The notes: generated from the letters alone by a model not told the origin. Positions 22,473-36,249 are shown, counted from the stretch's first letter. The stretch is DNA of 64,000 bases from Colius striatus (GCF_028858725.1 NC_084759.1:84550944-84614943); one strand, 5' to 3'. Numbers and translations: made by a program.

Positions 22473-23982
22473 ATTGAAGTAAACTTTTTTATGGCTAAGC
22501 TGCTGGAATCTGATCAGGTAGGACATACCCATTTTTCTAATATTCACTTTATTGTATTAATTGTATCAAATACGCCCTCAGCAGCAGAAACTTTTCCTGA
22601 ATAATATGAATAAATATGAATGAGGATACTGGAAATCAACAACCTGTTTTGCTGGACTGCAGAGCAATTCTCAGACTGTGTGAGCCAAGAACATGAAGGA
22701 TTGAATTTGAAATAATTGCCATAAAATTTCTTGCCTGGTGAAGTCTGTTGATAACATCCTAAGCACCCTTTTTTCATCCCTATGAGAAGACCTGGCATTT
22801 GAGGACAGACTTTTAACCTGCACCCAGGATCTTCCACTTCAAAGCAACTGGAGCTGTGCCAGCTCCTACAGCCGATGTGTACTGTACTTCAGAACGAATC
22901 CTGGCTTACCCATGGGAGCCTGTCTGCGACTGGGGGCTCACAACAGCTCTGCAAAAACCCCCAGCGTAGTGTTTCCATGAGCACCCTCTCTCTGCACCAG
23001 CAGAAGTTTGCAAACCGAGTTACCCTCCAATTTCTGCCTCAGCCATACCGAACATCTTCTGTGCAGGGAAGGTCATTTCACAGCTACTTGCAATTGCACT
23101 CAGGCAGTCTCTGAATATTTTATCTTTAATAACAATTTTTGCTAGGAATTCATCTTTCAAATGTTATATCTGGTTGGCGAGTGAAGAGCAGCTTCACAGA
23201 GGAAAAAATCAAGGCTCTCTGGAAATACTTTCAAAGGTGCTATGACAACATAGAGCAAAATGTTTTCTTCCATTAACAAGCTGTGACTTAAAAACTCTAA
23301 AATCAGTTTTGCATCCAACCAACCAAGTTCAAGGTGCACAGTGAAAAAGATCACCCATTTGCATTGCTGAACACAACACTGTGGAGCTGGTGAATGTTAG
23401 TAGCACTCTTCATTCTGCAATGGTACATCAGGAAATTAAACCACCAGAATCTCTTATACCTCTCAACTCTCACTGTTCTAAAGAAAAAGAAAAAAACCCC
23501 CTATTTAATTACTGGAGATGATAGTTGGTACATTGGCGCAGAGATGCAAATACAATTGTGAGCACGTAAGCAGAACAGCAAGAAACATGGACCTCTCTGT
23601 TGTGCTTACATATAAGAGTAACAGAACACAAGTCAATGACTGCAGCATATTTGCTGGTCACATTTATCATACAGAGGCTTAATTTCAATGTATTATCTTC
23701 TCCTCCCCATTTCTCAGTTTCCACATGGGAGGATGTAATAAAATACAGATCCCTGAGGTGACGTTGGCTCCATTGAAAGTTGAGAGGTACGCCACTGTTA
23801 AGAGCACACACGGGGAATGCACTCAGCAAAATCAAACAAAACCCAAAGCAAAGTAACACCTTACACCCTCCCCACCCCTCCTCAACCCCAAGCAAACCCG
23901 TGCTGCTGTCACTCGCATGCTGGGCACAGGAAGCAAGCTGTGACAAACAGAAGCCATGGCAGTGAGCCTGCATCTCACTAAC

Positions 23983-24014
23983 CTCTCTCACTGGCTTTCC
24001 AGGGGCATTTCTTC
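23983..24014 (-). CDS. DMD: Dystrophin exon 78 (32 bp)
   Basis: Flanked by a long pyrimidine tract ending TTCCTAAAG and by the donor GAGAG|GTTAGT. With the last base of exon 77 it encodes GRNAPGKPVRE. The length of 32 bp equals human exon 78. This exon is skipped in embryonic and non-muscle isoforms in mammals, which changes the C-terminus (see the alternative frame in exon 79). Two residues differ from human as I recall it (T to A, M to V). Confidence 0.97.
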
Positions 24015-24436
24015 CTTTAGGAACAGAGAGAGGAAGTGGAAGAAAGATCAGAAAAGAAAGGGAAAAAAACCACACATGAATATATATTTCACATTGTAAG
24101 AGACACTTCAATTTTCATTTAGGAATTTTAATATAAAACAACAGTGTTTCCACTTTAAAGAAAGACTGAAGGTGCACTGAAATCCACTGATGATTCTGAG
24201 CTCAGTTATTAAAGAACAGTTCTGTAACTTGCCTTTTCATTTTAACCTATCAAAAACACTCGAGAAGACCACTGAAACCAACTTATGGGCCCTTCAGTTG
24301 AGGGTAAAGATGGCAGAGAAGATCTGAATTCACTTTCTGAGTATCCTATTAATCACTGTTAGTGGCAAAGTTGTGTTTCCCCAACGTTGAATTAATTAAT
24401 CCAGACCATTTACATTTTATTACAGGCCACATAGTT

Positions 24437-24492
24437 ATATACAGGTGTACATCTATATACACATGTATGTGTACACACATACACACATATTT
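24437..24492. repeat. Degenerate (AC/AT)n microsatellite
   Basis: Alternating purine-pyrimidine sequence with repeated ACAC, TATAC and GTAC blocks, 30-80 bp left of the CR1 insertion in intron 77. Confidence 0.6.
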
Positions 24493-24520
24493 TCCATCTA
24501 GAGTTGTACACTGGAATATA

Positions 24521-24848
24521 ATCACAGAATCACAAAATCTTAAGGGTTGAAAGGGACCTTGAAAGATCATCTAGTCCAACCCCCTGCCAGAGCAGGACCA
24601 CCTAGAGTAGGTCACACAGGAACTGGTCCAGGTGGGTTTTGAATGTCTCCAGAGAAGGAGATTCCACAATGCATCTGGGCAGCCTGTTCCAGTGCTCCGT
24701 CACCCTCACAGTGAAGAAATTCTTCCTTGTATTTCTTTGGAGCCTCTTATGTTCCAGCTTATACTTATCCTCCTGACACCCACCCTTTACATATTTGTAA
24801 ACATTAATGAGATCACCCCTCAGTCTCCTCCAAGCTGAAGAGCCTAAC
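24521..24848 (-). mobile_element. CR1 LINE, 3' fragment with RT C-terminus
   Basis: The minus strand is open over the last 82 codons of the reverse-transcriptase ORF, with motifs LRGDLINVYKYVKGG, TRKNFFTVRVTEHWNRLPR and VESPSLETFKTHLDQFL, followed by the short CR1 3'UTR. The frame is nearly intact, which suggests a younger insertion than the copies at 12616-12966 or 47730-48016. It lies in intron 77, sense to dystrophin. Confidence 0.96.
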
Positions 24849-27224
24849 ACTCAAAATAAATACGTTCCGAAAGATGTTTCCGACAAGCTGATCTGCAAGC
24901 GTGCTAAAACTGAGGGGGCAGAAGGAGAAAGAGAGAAAAATGGGAAAAAAATAAGTATCTTGTTACTTTCGAGTTGTACTGCCAAAATGGAGGAGTCGGT
25001 AATGGGTTTTAGCTGAAAAGATGCTCCTGACAGACTTTCACAGAAACCACACTTTGATCATCCTGATTCTTCTCAAACACTTATCACAGCATACTTGTTT
25101 TTTAAAAAGGAAAGCCAGGTGTCAATCAACATCAGAAACACCCTTTCGCCCCCCTTGCCCTCCTGCTGCTGGTGACAACAAGAAGCTGGTTGTCTCCAGA
25201 GGCAGTATCCCACCAACAGACTGCTGCCGGCACTGGTACCGCCAGACTGGTAGTCTCAGGAGAGGACATCAGTGTGATATGTGCTCTTCAAGAAAGATGA
25301 TCTTTGCCCCAGAGCTGCTGTAAATGATGTTAATTGTAAATGATGTATGGGACAATAGGGAGAGAGATGGGCATAAACGGGAGAATGCACCAGTCAGCGT
25401 TAACAGTAAGCTAATTGTTGTAGAGTTCTTTTCTAGGTATGGCAGCCTGCAGGAGAAGGGAAGGAAGGCAATAAACAGCTTGGCAGGTATTTTACAAGGA
25501 TTAGAACAAGTGCCAGCAGCAGACCAAAAGCTGAGCAGAGGTGGTAAATGAGAGGAGGAGAGGGCTGGGGAAGTGAATGACATCCCTGACCACTGCAGGT
25601 CAGAGCTACTGCTCGGCTACAAACTCCAGGCAATGGGAATGGCTGGGGAAGCAAAGATAACCATTTATTGACCAGAGGAAGTTTCATTCCCTTCCTTCCC
25701 TTCTCCCTCTCCCCAACAGCATACCTACTATTGGAAATTATCATAATAATAGGTCTGAAGTCATGCTCTGCATGTGGGTTTTCATTCTGCACCCAAGAGT
25801 AGCCCTGACTCAGGTTACATCGGTACCACATGTGCTGGTGGTGCACAGAGGTACCAGAGTGAGCCTGATGGCCAGAAGAGATGTCACTTCAGCCCTAAGG
25901 ATTTCACCATGCAGGCCCACCTAACTCTCTAGGATTTATATGAGCACTGCTTTTATCAGGAGTCATGAATTCCCTAAATAATGTATCCCAGGTGGGAGAA
26001 TGAGAACCTTTCACCAATATAAATCACGAAACAGAAAATCCTTGGCAACAAAGATACCAAATCCACTGCCTACTTTGGTCTTCTGAGGAAGAGATCCTAT
26101 ATTTAGGTGAGTAAGTGGTCAATCTAAGGCCTCTAGAAACTTCAGCATGGTACAGTTGGGATAGTTGGGTGTGTAAGGGTCCTGGGGCATGAGTGAGATC
26201 CAGCAGAACACAGTTTAGCTGGGTCAAGAGGAAAGAAAGGAACTGCCTACGTGTAAAGTACTGTAGCCTTTTGAGGGTCTTAAGATAATACCCATCTGCA
26301 CAGGAACCTAAAATTGCACCTACATATGTCTAATTTAAATAACTACATGAGACAGATTGGAATCTGCTTGAAAATAAATGCATTTAACGGTAACTGGGAT
26401 AGCTCTGCATCACACAAAACAGCTGGTGAGGAAAGTCTGTGGTGAATAATCAGCCCTAGAATTTAAATGCAACAGAGGGTAGCACTACTACAGCACAGCT
26501 AATTTCTTTTGGAGGAAGATTAAAAAGGATTTGAAGGGTTTTACTTTCTTTTCTTCTTTGCATATGAATTAATGTGTACCTCCAAGTTTTAAGGCAAGGA
26601 GTACCATTTGGCATAAATTGCAGAGGAAGAAGACTGTCTCTATTGATGGAGTTCTGAAAAATTGTATTCTAGAAGGCATCAAAATACACCATCTATGGGT
26701 GCCTAATTATCTATTATGCCTGCTCAAACCAAGACTTCCTGTTCTTACAAAGTACAAGAGTGCTCTTTCTCTGCCATTTTTTTGGAAACCTATGACATTA
26801 TATCACAGGTACAGGTACACAGAGAGTGATCAAATCAAACCTGAAAGCAGACACATCAATAAAAACTTCATGCATCTATGTACATTCAGATTGAAGCAGA
26901 GAGCACAAAGCACCTGCTGCACTGCCTCTCTCACTGCACTCAGGAGAGGGACAGACTGCAGAAGGGAGAGATTTGGATCTCCAAAGAGGGTTTTTTTCCT
27001 CTAAAAAAGTTCATTGAAATTTTATTCATTAATGTACTCTCAGTTTACATCAGGGTTGAGCACTATAAATCAGAGAAGATCTAATCCTCCCCATCACTGT
27101 CTCAGCAGAGAGCTGCAGAACAGCTTAATCACTTCACTGCTGCTGTGTAACAGAGGAGTGTTAAGAGTTTTCATTCAGCTTACTCTCCACAGCACAGAGA
27201 AGGAGATACAGTCCAGAAGAGGCC

Positions 27225-27297
27225 AGGGTAGCTCAACTGGAAGAGTATTTCCAGAATACCCTATAGTATAGCAACTCCAGGGTACTACTCCACTGAT
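27225..27297 (+). repeat. Possible tRNA-derived relic
   Basis: GGGTAGCTCAACTGGAAGAG at 27226-27245 is close to a tRNA D-arm/A-box. GGGTACTACTCC at about 27281-27292 could be a decayed T-arm/B-box at a plausible distance. The remaining stems are poorly paired, so this is at best a tRNA pseudogene or SINE head and may be chance. Confidence 0.2.
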
Positions 27298-30200
27298 TCA
27301 GTGAAGTCTGGTAAGAAAAGTGTGCATCGTAAGGTGTTTTGCTGTCAGAAAAAAAGAAACTGCATTTGCAGCACTCAAAGTTGCTAGTTCCACTTAGGAC
27401 ATTAGTCCCATTCATGACAGAGCCTGGCTGATGCAAAAGTGAGAGAAGAGAACGCATCTGGCCTGTTTTTACCTGGCTGAGATAAAAATAAAACAAAACT
27501 TGCAAAAGATGGTGCTATTCTTAGTGCCTTTTGTTTATTGCTGTTTCACTGCACAAGTCAACATCTGTATTGAGCAACACTATGTTAAGTAGTAACAGTG
27601 AGTACTGACCCCTTTCCAAATGTTTTCACCTGATGTCATGGCCTCTTAGGTCTTTTAAACCACCACGATCTCATTTCTAACCACTTCTTGGCTCCCTCTT
27701 CCTCATTATTCACCAGCAAGGGCTCTGCATTGAAAGCCTAGAAAACTCTCTCACCATATTTGGTTAGCTCTGCCCTTAAATTGCTCTCTGAGCTTCATTC
27801 ATACATAGCATTTTGCACAAAACCATAACCACAAAACACAGCCTGCTGCACCATGAGATCCACCTGAAGCGGTGCAACTTAATTGTCTTCAGTGTTGGAG
27901 AAGATGCTGGCTCTAAATACTGGCCTGCCAATCTTATTTCCTAACCGTGAACCAATTCCCTGGAGATTTAGTAGCTTGGGCACAAATACAGCGTGAAAAT
28001 GTTTTCCTTTGTGGCCTATTATCAAGTAGGGTCAAATAAACCGCTGAGGTGGTATTTAATGGTAGATTTCTACTAAATGTCAGACCTCTGGCTTTGACAT
28101 CTGTTTTGAGTTAGCACAGCAGCTGCTTGCAGCAGCTGTAGCAGTTGTGAATTTGCTGGAAGCAGCAAAGTAAAAGAGGCATGGATGGGAAACCTTGTAG
28201 ATTAAAAAGAAAGAAAAATTCCTTAAGGACAGCAATCATCAGGTATTCAGCAGAATTTCCCTCTCCTGAAATGAAACAGCTTTCGGCACCAACAGTCAGC
28301 TGTGCAAGGAGCATGGAGGTCCTCTGCTCCTCAGGAAGTGCCAAGAACTGCTAAAACATTAAACTGAAGAAACAAAAATAACTTATAAAGGGTGTATGGT
28401 AACACCAGTTGTTGCATCTGAGATCTGCTTATGAAAGTCTATGAGAAGATTTAGCACACATGCTTCTCTTAAATACATTAAAAATGGTGTTATGAAGCCT
28501 TGATGCCCTTTTAAAAACAACTTTATGCAGCAAAAGCTTTGAAAATACGACAATCAAAACAAATCTATCTCCAGGTGAGTGGTAATTAATTACAACTACA
28601 TTTTTCTGCTTTGTTTCACAAATCCAAAATAAGAGCTACTACTTGCTTTAGGAAACTATTTCCCAAGATGAGCAAATGTTACTCTTCTGATGCTTTTGAT
28701 GGTATTTAGACTAAATGTTTTGGTTTTAATTTATATCCTGTGATGTTCAACTATACATCTGTGTACTCAAGCACAGAAATTCAGTCCTTTTCTTTCTTCA
28801 TTGTTTATTGAGCATTGAACTCGAGTCTAGCTTGCGCCTGTCATACTGTTCTGCATTCCTCCAAGTTGTCATTATCCTAAAGGCAATAGGATAGCTAGAA
28901 TTATGTCTTTAATTCAAAAGGCATATTGCTCCCTGTGCTGGACATTCAGCTTGAAACTTAACATGCTTATTTTTACAGGCCACAAAGCAAACACACATTT
29001 AGTGTCCTGACAGTAACTTCCCAGGCATTTTAATATATCCCTAGATGTCCTCAAACAATTCCATGTATAAATTTCAGGTTATCTTTGTGGATGTTTGTGC
29101 CTTCCTGGATTTAATTTTGCTGTTCTCCCTTTTAATCTAGGTAGGTTTTGATGAGTGCCCTGTGTCTTCTGAAGTTGTATAACTATGAATTAGTATAGAA
29201 CTGAACTAAGCTACTGCTAGTATTAGTCCATCTTGGATATTTAATCCATCTTCCTTTTAGCTCTAATTCCTAAAGACAGTATGCATCACATGCAGTGCCA
29301 CTGTACCCCAGTAGTTTGAATTCACCTTTCAAATAATACTTCATAAGCTCCTGTATCATAACACATTTCTGCATGCCAGAGTGGGATGACCAAGATTCTA
29401 GCATCTCACAGTTTTAAAATTCTACTTAATAAGAATTAATATAAGAAAACGTATTCTTTGCAAATCTGTCCTCATGGCTTCTTCCCTGAATACCTACAAA
29501 TAGCTTGAGATTCAATGCAACCTGTAATGCAAAGAAATAAAATCTGACCTGCACCAGATCTGGATCCTTGCACTATGCCCCCTGGCTTCTTTGCCAAATC
29601 GCTTTCACAGCTTTGCAATTACACATTGATCTTTTGTTATAGATTAGAAGTCTGAGATACAAATTTGCACCTCTCCACAGCAAAAAGGCTCTCAGTTCAG
29701 TGGTTTGTTGAGATCAGTTCAAGCCTGCTTCCTCTTCTCCTTCCTCACAAGTCATAAGCCATAACCCTGATGCCTGCGGAATCTGACTGACCACAGCACC
29801 CTTCATCTCATAATGAAGCTCTACATGAGGCTGTGGCAAATGAGCTGACTCTGCCTGAAGGCAGGTGCTTGCTTCTGGCTGCTCTGCTGCACCAGGAGCT
29901 CCTCTCCCAGCTTACCTGAGGAGGACAGAGAAGACATGTCAAAACAAAGACTGTGGCTCCTCCTTGCTCACAGCTCTCCATGCAACTCAACAGTATTTTT
30001 GTCCTCTAGGGCTGGTGGTCAGGGAGGAAAGTAAATAAGCTGCAATCTGTTTTAGGGATGGCTTGTGATCTCATACTACCCTTTTAGCATAGCTACTGAA
30101 TGGAGAAACAAAATAAGGGAACATGTTCTCTCTCTGCATTTAAATGACCAAGTTTTGCATCAACTGAATGAAAAATGTGAAGTTACAGCTTAATTTACAG

Positions 30201-31856
30201 AATTAAAATAGTGCCCATTTCAAATGTGTTTTTTTTCTTCCCACTAAACATTATATTCTGTCAGTTTGATTCATGAAGCTTTGTAATTTTCACTGAGAAA
30301 ATAGAATTAAAACCCTTTTCTATCCTCAGTCAGTAGGGAGTGATATCTAATAGACTGATCTCTACCTATTTATACACAGGAAATGAACCACTATTTCAAG
30401 TATCTCTAACTGTTGTTTTGTAAATTGCTCCTATTTTATTTAAGCTTGTTTTTAAAAAGAAACACTCAATTAGTGTCATCAGCTATTACTGAAAATTAGA
30501 TACCACATTTGATTAATATTTTAACACAAAGGGTATCTATATCTAGACATATATGATTATGCAAGACCCGTTAAATACATCATATTTACCCAAATGATGG
30601 TTGCTGATAAGGAAGCACTGTCTGTTGCAACCTTGTGTACACAGTAAGTTATTTTAAAAATAAGTCAGTTCTTATCTACATACCAGTATTTGAAAGATTT
30701 TTCATCTGTTGCCTCTGATAATTAATATCTAGGCCATATGAGGGCTGGACATGGGACTTGTCAGATGATGTTGAGGTGGAGATGAATGTAGTTAACAATA
30801 TATTTTATTAGATTTTCAACAATAATATTTTTTAAAAATTTCATCTTTTGATCTATACCAGGAGATCTTATGCAGTTTATTCTGCCTTCTGTCTTCCCAC
30901 AGCTCAAAGATGATGGGAAGCACCGAGCTTGCTTTGCAGTCAAAGGATGGAGAAAACCTGACTCCACTGAAAATCTAGCATGACGGTTAAAGCATTTATC
31001 TACTAAAGAAGAACCCCTGGTGTGAAACCTATGCAAGGGGCCTTGAAGTAAGCCTATGCCCCTACTGAAATCCACTTAACAGGCTGTCAATAGATACTGG
31101 GACTTTCTTTTGCCAAGAGGTTTATATCTGAACCTTCTTTCACAGCAACGCCTAACAGCCCAAACTTCCCATTTCCTGCTAGGAATCTGAGCCATTTTTC
31201 TTGACAGTATTTTCTTTGGGCTCAGAAAAGACCTTCTTAAATGAAAAAAGGTTGCAAAAATAAACCTCAATAATATAAATGCTTACGTTTAGCAAACAAC
31301 AGGACTGAGCAAAATGGAAACACTGAAAAAAACCCAGCTGTGGCTGTACACAAGAGTGCAGCCTATGCTGCACAAACAAGCAGCCCACTTTTTTTTTCTC
31401 TCTCTGGATCCAAGTGCTACAAGGTCAAGAACTTTGACTCAGAAATTTAATATTATTTCAAAACATATTCTTCTTGGGACAGAAGGTAAGGACAGAAGAA
31501 AAATGAGCTAAGATGTATTAAAAAGAAATCAGCAAGGGGACTGACTGAAAAGGAGAGAAGCTGTGAGAAAAGGAACGTGGCAAAAGGGAGAAGAAAATGC
31601 TCAGGAATAGAGTCTCAGACAGACCTTGTTTAATCCACGTATCTTGCAAGGGCTACCTGTTGAGGTAGCTTAAGGTAAAGGAAGAGCAGGCTGCTTCTCT
31701 GCTCTAAATAAGACAGGCTTCTCTACAGCTATTGTTGAACCAAAAACGAAGAGCAGAAAAAACCGTGAAACCAAAACACAAGCCCCTGAAAACATCAAGG
31801 AACAGAAAGCACTTTCATCTTCTTTTCTCTCATCTGCCGCAGGCAGTAACGCTCAC

Positions 31857-31949
31857 CTCTGGAGCTGGGGAAGGAGTTGTTCAGCTGCTCCATCACTTCC
31901 TCCAAACCTGTGCTTGTGTCCTGGGGAGGGCTGAGCAGCTCATCCTCGC
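31857..31949 (-). CDS. DMD: Dystrophin exon 77 (93 bp)
   Basis: Bounded by acceptor GCTTTCCAG at 31950 and donor CAGAG|GTGAGC. It encodes the continuation from the split glycine through EDELLSPPQDTSTGLEEVM and EQLNNSFPSSR. The length equals human exon 77. The start reads E-D-E rather than E-E-D. The region is part of the distal C-terminal tail after the coiled coil, rich in Ser, Pro and acidic residues. It ends one base into a codon, which makes exon 78 inclusion decide the final reading frame. Confidence 0.97.
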
Positions 31950-34900
31950 CTGGAAAGCAAATCCACAGCACTGCATCAGAGACACCATAAAACCATTTCC
32001 TAACAGTTTGCTATTGAGTGTGTCCCTCGTGAAGCCAAGGTCTTGTCTTCACTTAAACACATTTTCTGCTTTGAATACAATAAAAAATTTTAATGGTGAA
32101 TTTTGTTGACTGTTATATTTCTCTCTCTTTTTAAGATCTAAGTGAAATTCAACAATGAATTTTAAACAATTAACACCGACTTTAATACATTAAAAATGAT
32201 TTAATTCATTAAAAAGGGACTTAGGAAATAACCTACTCTGGAAAAAGAAGTGGGGTAAAATGTCTGCTAGGAACATTTAGCTCCGTAAATGACACTTGTT
32301 GTTTCAGCTTCTCTTATTCTATTAATGGAAAAAGAAATTGCTGTTTTGAGTGCAGCTACTGAGCAGCTTTCTAACAGTGCTGGATTCGTGTTAGCACTGT
32401 TCTGACTAGCTGCATAAATCAGTAGAACCCCAGATTCTCATCTGCATTGAAATTAATATTTCTGACAGTTTAATTGCATCAGATCAGCACTCCAAGAACA
32501 TTCAATTGTACTGTAAAAGGGTTTTACAGAAGTTTAATAAAGCAAAATACATTTCTCCCACTGAATAACTTCTATAAACTGATTATAGGGCAGCAGCTTA
32601 ATGGGAAATTCAATACATTTTATTTTTACCGGGTTTTCTTGGTCATGATTTCACACAACTAAAATCCGTATGTTGATTTTACTGTAGACTTTAGCCTCCC
32701 ATACAAATGAACCATCTGAAAAAAGAATACATCTAAAGAACATACTTTCAGTGAGATTCTCTGGGTTTTTTTTATAAGATTTCTTTATCTCTATTGAAAC
32801 ACAAAAGCAATTTTGCCTGCTGCAATAACAATGAGAGTCACATCCTTATTTTGAAAATGACTTAGTGACCCTTTATTCTGATATGTCTTGCCCTGCCCAA
32901 CTTGAGTAATACACTGCCTGATCTTTTGTTAGCATTTACATTCTTTAAAATTGAAGTGTGCTCTCTGCCAGTGGAAAGCCTACTACAAGAGGTGCTAATA
33001 GAACACTTCAGGTCTGCCATGTATTTCTTCTTATTAGGCTTAGTGCCAGCCTCACCTTAGGGCCAGAGGTTTCACAAAAGTTTGTACTGACCAAGAGTAA
33101 TTTTTTTCCCACTCCAGTACAAGAGCTGAAGGAAAGTGTCTGCAAGAAGCACTTAATTCACATAAGTGATGGTCTGCAGAAAGCCACCTAGCCATAAAGA
33201 TGAAAAGCAAGAGGCTAGTGGTTCTGCTGTCCAGGCCAAGAAGAATTGAGGAAAGGTACTCATTTCCAAATGACCTTATAAACACTGATTCAAACTGAAC
33301 TGTGTTGAGCACCACGGACTGACATTATCTTTTACTTAAAATGTAGTATTTTTATTTTTTCTCATGTGGATGACTCTTCTGAGCACTTCCTTGTAAATGA
33401 CAACATAAGACAACAGCCCAACCTGACAAAGGTAAAGACACCTTCAGACCTCAATTACCTCTCTTTACCCAAGACAGTCTTCCCCATTCGTGTTTCTACA
33501 AAACAGCTTGGAAAGATGCATGCATCTCAAAATACTCTGGCGGTACCTGAACAAATTAAAGTTCAGCAACAGCCTCTTGACTCACATGCCTCAGAGAACC
33601 TCCTCTGCTGCTACATAACTGGGGGAGAAAGGTCAAAGATCAGGACATTCCTATTAGGACTCTATGAGAAGAAATGCAGAACTTTTACACTTGCCCTGGT
33701 GTATTTCAGGTTATCAAAGGATAAGCTCTTCCATTTGTAAACTGCTGCTCTCACCAAATGTCTGGACTGCACCGCTCATAGAAAACCTTTTACAGTAGTC
33801 TCTCCTTGAGAAAGCAGAGAGACAGAGAAGTGCAGTAGCTCTACATTTAAAAGAAAAAAAATAAGGTCTCCTTTCAAAAAGAAAAATATGTAAAAGCTAC
33901 CACTACATTACCTCACAGCCTGAGAGATCTGGATATCCTCAGTATTTTCTCAAAAGTTATGACTCCCTCATCACTGGGCACGTGCTTGCTGCAGGGGGGC
34001 ATTATTTACAACACTGTTCTTTGTTCCTTCACAATTCAAAAGTATTTCACGTTGAGCCTCAGAGAACTCTCAGGCTAGCACGTAAAGCTCTCTGGTGTGA
34101 AAGGAGACTCAACAAACTGAATTAGTTGCCTTTTGTTAGCTTGGATAGTAAATCTTTTTATAAGCTCTGCTCCATGCTGCCAACAGTGTTGCTTTGCTGA
34201 GTCTGAACATGATCATACTGATAACGATCCAACATCTCACTCTCCTTCCATATATCAGCTCAACTGAACAAAGGAAAAATACCCATGTCTAAATATTGGC
34301 TTTAAACAAGTTTTAGCAGTTTCTATGATTATATGCACGTACATTCATTCATTCCAGCCTCTCAAGTTAAATGGGAATAATTCTATAGCAAGTCAAATGA
34401 AAAGGAAATTATTGTATTTTGTCCTACTAAACGACAAAATATGGAACTACATGACTTTTAATAAGATGACTGGGGACCACCGTCTTCCTGCTGTTTTCTG
34501 TGTATTTTAATTTACATACATTATGTGATGAAATTCATGACATTTCTTCAGAAAGATGATGCAGATTTCTCCACTGGTACACTTTGTTCCCTCTGTGTAT
34601 GCCATATATAATAAAATATATACTCACTAATAACATGATTAAAGAAAGATCTAAATGAAATTGCTGTTACCTGGGATTGTAGTCTCACCCCCAGGATCTA
34701 ACTCAAGCATTCCTAAAGTTACAATTAATTTAACTTTTTTTGGTTTAGGCCATACAGAACCCATCTCATTTGATACCAGCACAGGTTGACATTATTATCT
34801 ATGCTCGGGATGGAAGAAAAAGCCCCCGAACAAGCTGCATATCCCACCACAATGGCCTTTCAGTGACAGAAGAATGTCCCTTCCCATTCAATTTCTCACT

Positions 34901-35771
34901 GTCATTGACTCTTTCACTAAAGCTCTCACTTAAGCCTCTCATTCTCCCCCCAAGTTTACATGTAATATACAATAAATAAACTTCTATGTATGAAGCTGAG
35001 TATTACCATCAGACTTCAAATATTTTCTCGTTGAAGTAATTTGCTTAAAGATGCTACAAAACTTGATCGCATTTTTACTACCAGAAAACTCTTACTAGTT
35101 GGTAATAAATACTTACTAATTATGTAACAGATAGGAAATTAGGAAAACACTACAGAGCAGTTAATAAAAGCACCAAAATAATAATTCCAGCCTCTAGCTA
35201 CAGAAAATTATTCCTTAACCTTACTCCTCAACTCATATGATGCCCATTATCACATCTGATGTGATATTTAGGAAAGATACTAAATGAGCACTGCTCATGA
35301 ATGACAGCTCAATCCAACTGACTGAGCCATGACATATTAAAAATAAGATCACACTATTTCACATGGGGATGATCAATCATGCATTTAATCTCTTAGCCAT
35401 AATTAATGCTACATACATTTGATCCAGCAATGTCGTGTTGAATAGCTGAAAGGCAAGTATGAATAAAATAATGAGGTTTTTAGTGATGTTTCTTTTCAGA
35501 AGTCAAGCCCTGGTTGAGCTTTGTGTTTAATGCCAAAATACCCAAGCTGTGGTGTGCATCATGATCAAAAGCAAAAGCCCGAACATAATGAAGATATAAA
35601 GTGTAAACAGACTGTTGACATTGAAGAGCACTGCCAACTGTCAACTTCATTCTCATTTGAACTAAACAGGAGAGAAGAGTCTTTTCTGTCTTTAAAGGTT
35701 CCTTTTTTTTTTTTTTCTGGAAAATGGGACTATATCTATTTCTAATGGCAATCTGAACTTTTTTATCTTAC
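31950..35771 (-). other. DMD: DMD intron 76
   Basis: 3.8 kb, AT-rich, with standard GT (35771-35770) and AG ends. I see no transposable element, RNA gene or other structure beyond simple A/T runs. Confidence 0.93.
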
Positions 35772-35895
35772 CCATGGTTTCTGAAGTCTGGCTGCCAACT
35801 ACACGAAGAAGCATTGGCTGACTGCTGTCTGACCTCTGCAAAGAGGTAGAAGGAGATGACAGTGTTGTACCATTCACCTTGGCATCTGCCTGCGG
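35772..35895 (-). CDS. DMD: Dystrophin exon 76 (124 bp)
   Basis: Acceptor AATTGTCAG and donor CATGG|GTAAGA. It encodes PQADAKVNGTTLSSPSTSL, then QRSDSSQPMLLRVVGSQTS and ETM, with the final G opening a glycine codon. The length equals human exon 76. Four substitutions from human as I recall it (E/D, V/L, D/E, S/T) are all conservative. The segment is a Ser/Thr-rich tail C-terminal to the leucine-zipper coiled coil. Confidence 0.97.
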
Positions 35896-36249
35896 CTGAC
35901 AATTGAAAAAAAAAAAGAAGAGACTCTTATTACCAGCTCAGTACAGTTGCACATTTTTTTTTTTATCTCTGGGATTTTTACTCTATGAATACACACAATT
36001 TTCTGGCTGTTTTTAAGTAAATATATCCACGTGAAAGATGGACTTGAATTCTGCACAAGGAAGAAGACGAAATATCACTAAAAGGCAATTTCACCGTTCT
36101 CTCTTGCAGCCTTTCGTACAATTCAATATTTTTCTCTCACTAGCCTCTATAGATATGATTTCTTGGTATCCCGTTGTTATTGATAAAGTTTCACACCCTG
36201 TTGGTAAAATGACTCTACAGAGATCTAGAAGAAAGGCCTGAGGACTAAC
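35896..36249 (-). other. DMD: DMD intron 75 (354 bp, the shortest here)
   Basis: Only 354 bp between exons 75 and 76, with donor GAGCAG|GTTAGT and acceptor TGTCAG. Two A-rich runs (plus strand) at about 35908-35919 and 35954-35964 give a polypyrimidine-rich sense strand. No repeat insertion. Confidence 0.95.

Larger units (their letters stand above)
17440..23982 (-). other. DMD: DMD intron 78
   Basis: A 6.5-kb intron with GT donor at 23982-23981 and AG acceptor at 17441-17440. It contains CR1 relics at 20051-20131 and 22266-22472, and a (TG)n run near 17729-17745. A GCATG motif (RBFOX core) reads on the sense strand at 23920-23916, 63 nt past exon 78. TGCC and TGCT motifs of MBNL type are scattered over the same first 100 nt. 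Confidence 0.93.
24015..31856 (-). other. DMD: DMD intron 77
   Basis: The longest complete intron here, 7.8 kb. It contains a CR1 fragment at 24521-24848, an AC/AT-rich microsatellite at about 24437-24492, and a weak tRNA-like relic at 27225-27297. The 28000-31800 part is unique-looking AT-rich sequence in which I see no feature. Confidence 0.93.

Noticed and set aside
23509..24111. 200-codon minus-strand open frame
   Set aside because: Only 32 bp of it is real coding sequence (exon 78); the rest is intron read-through.
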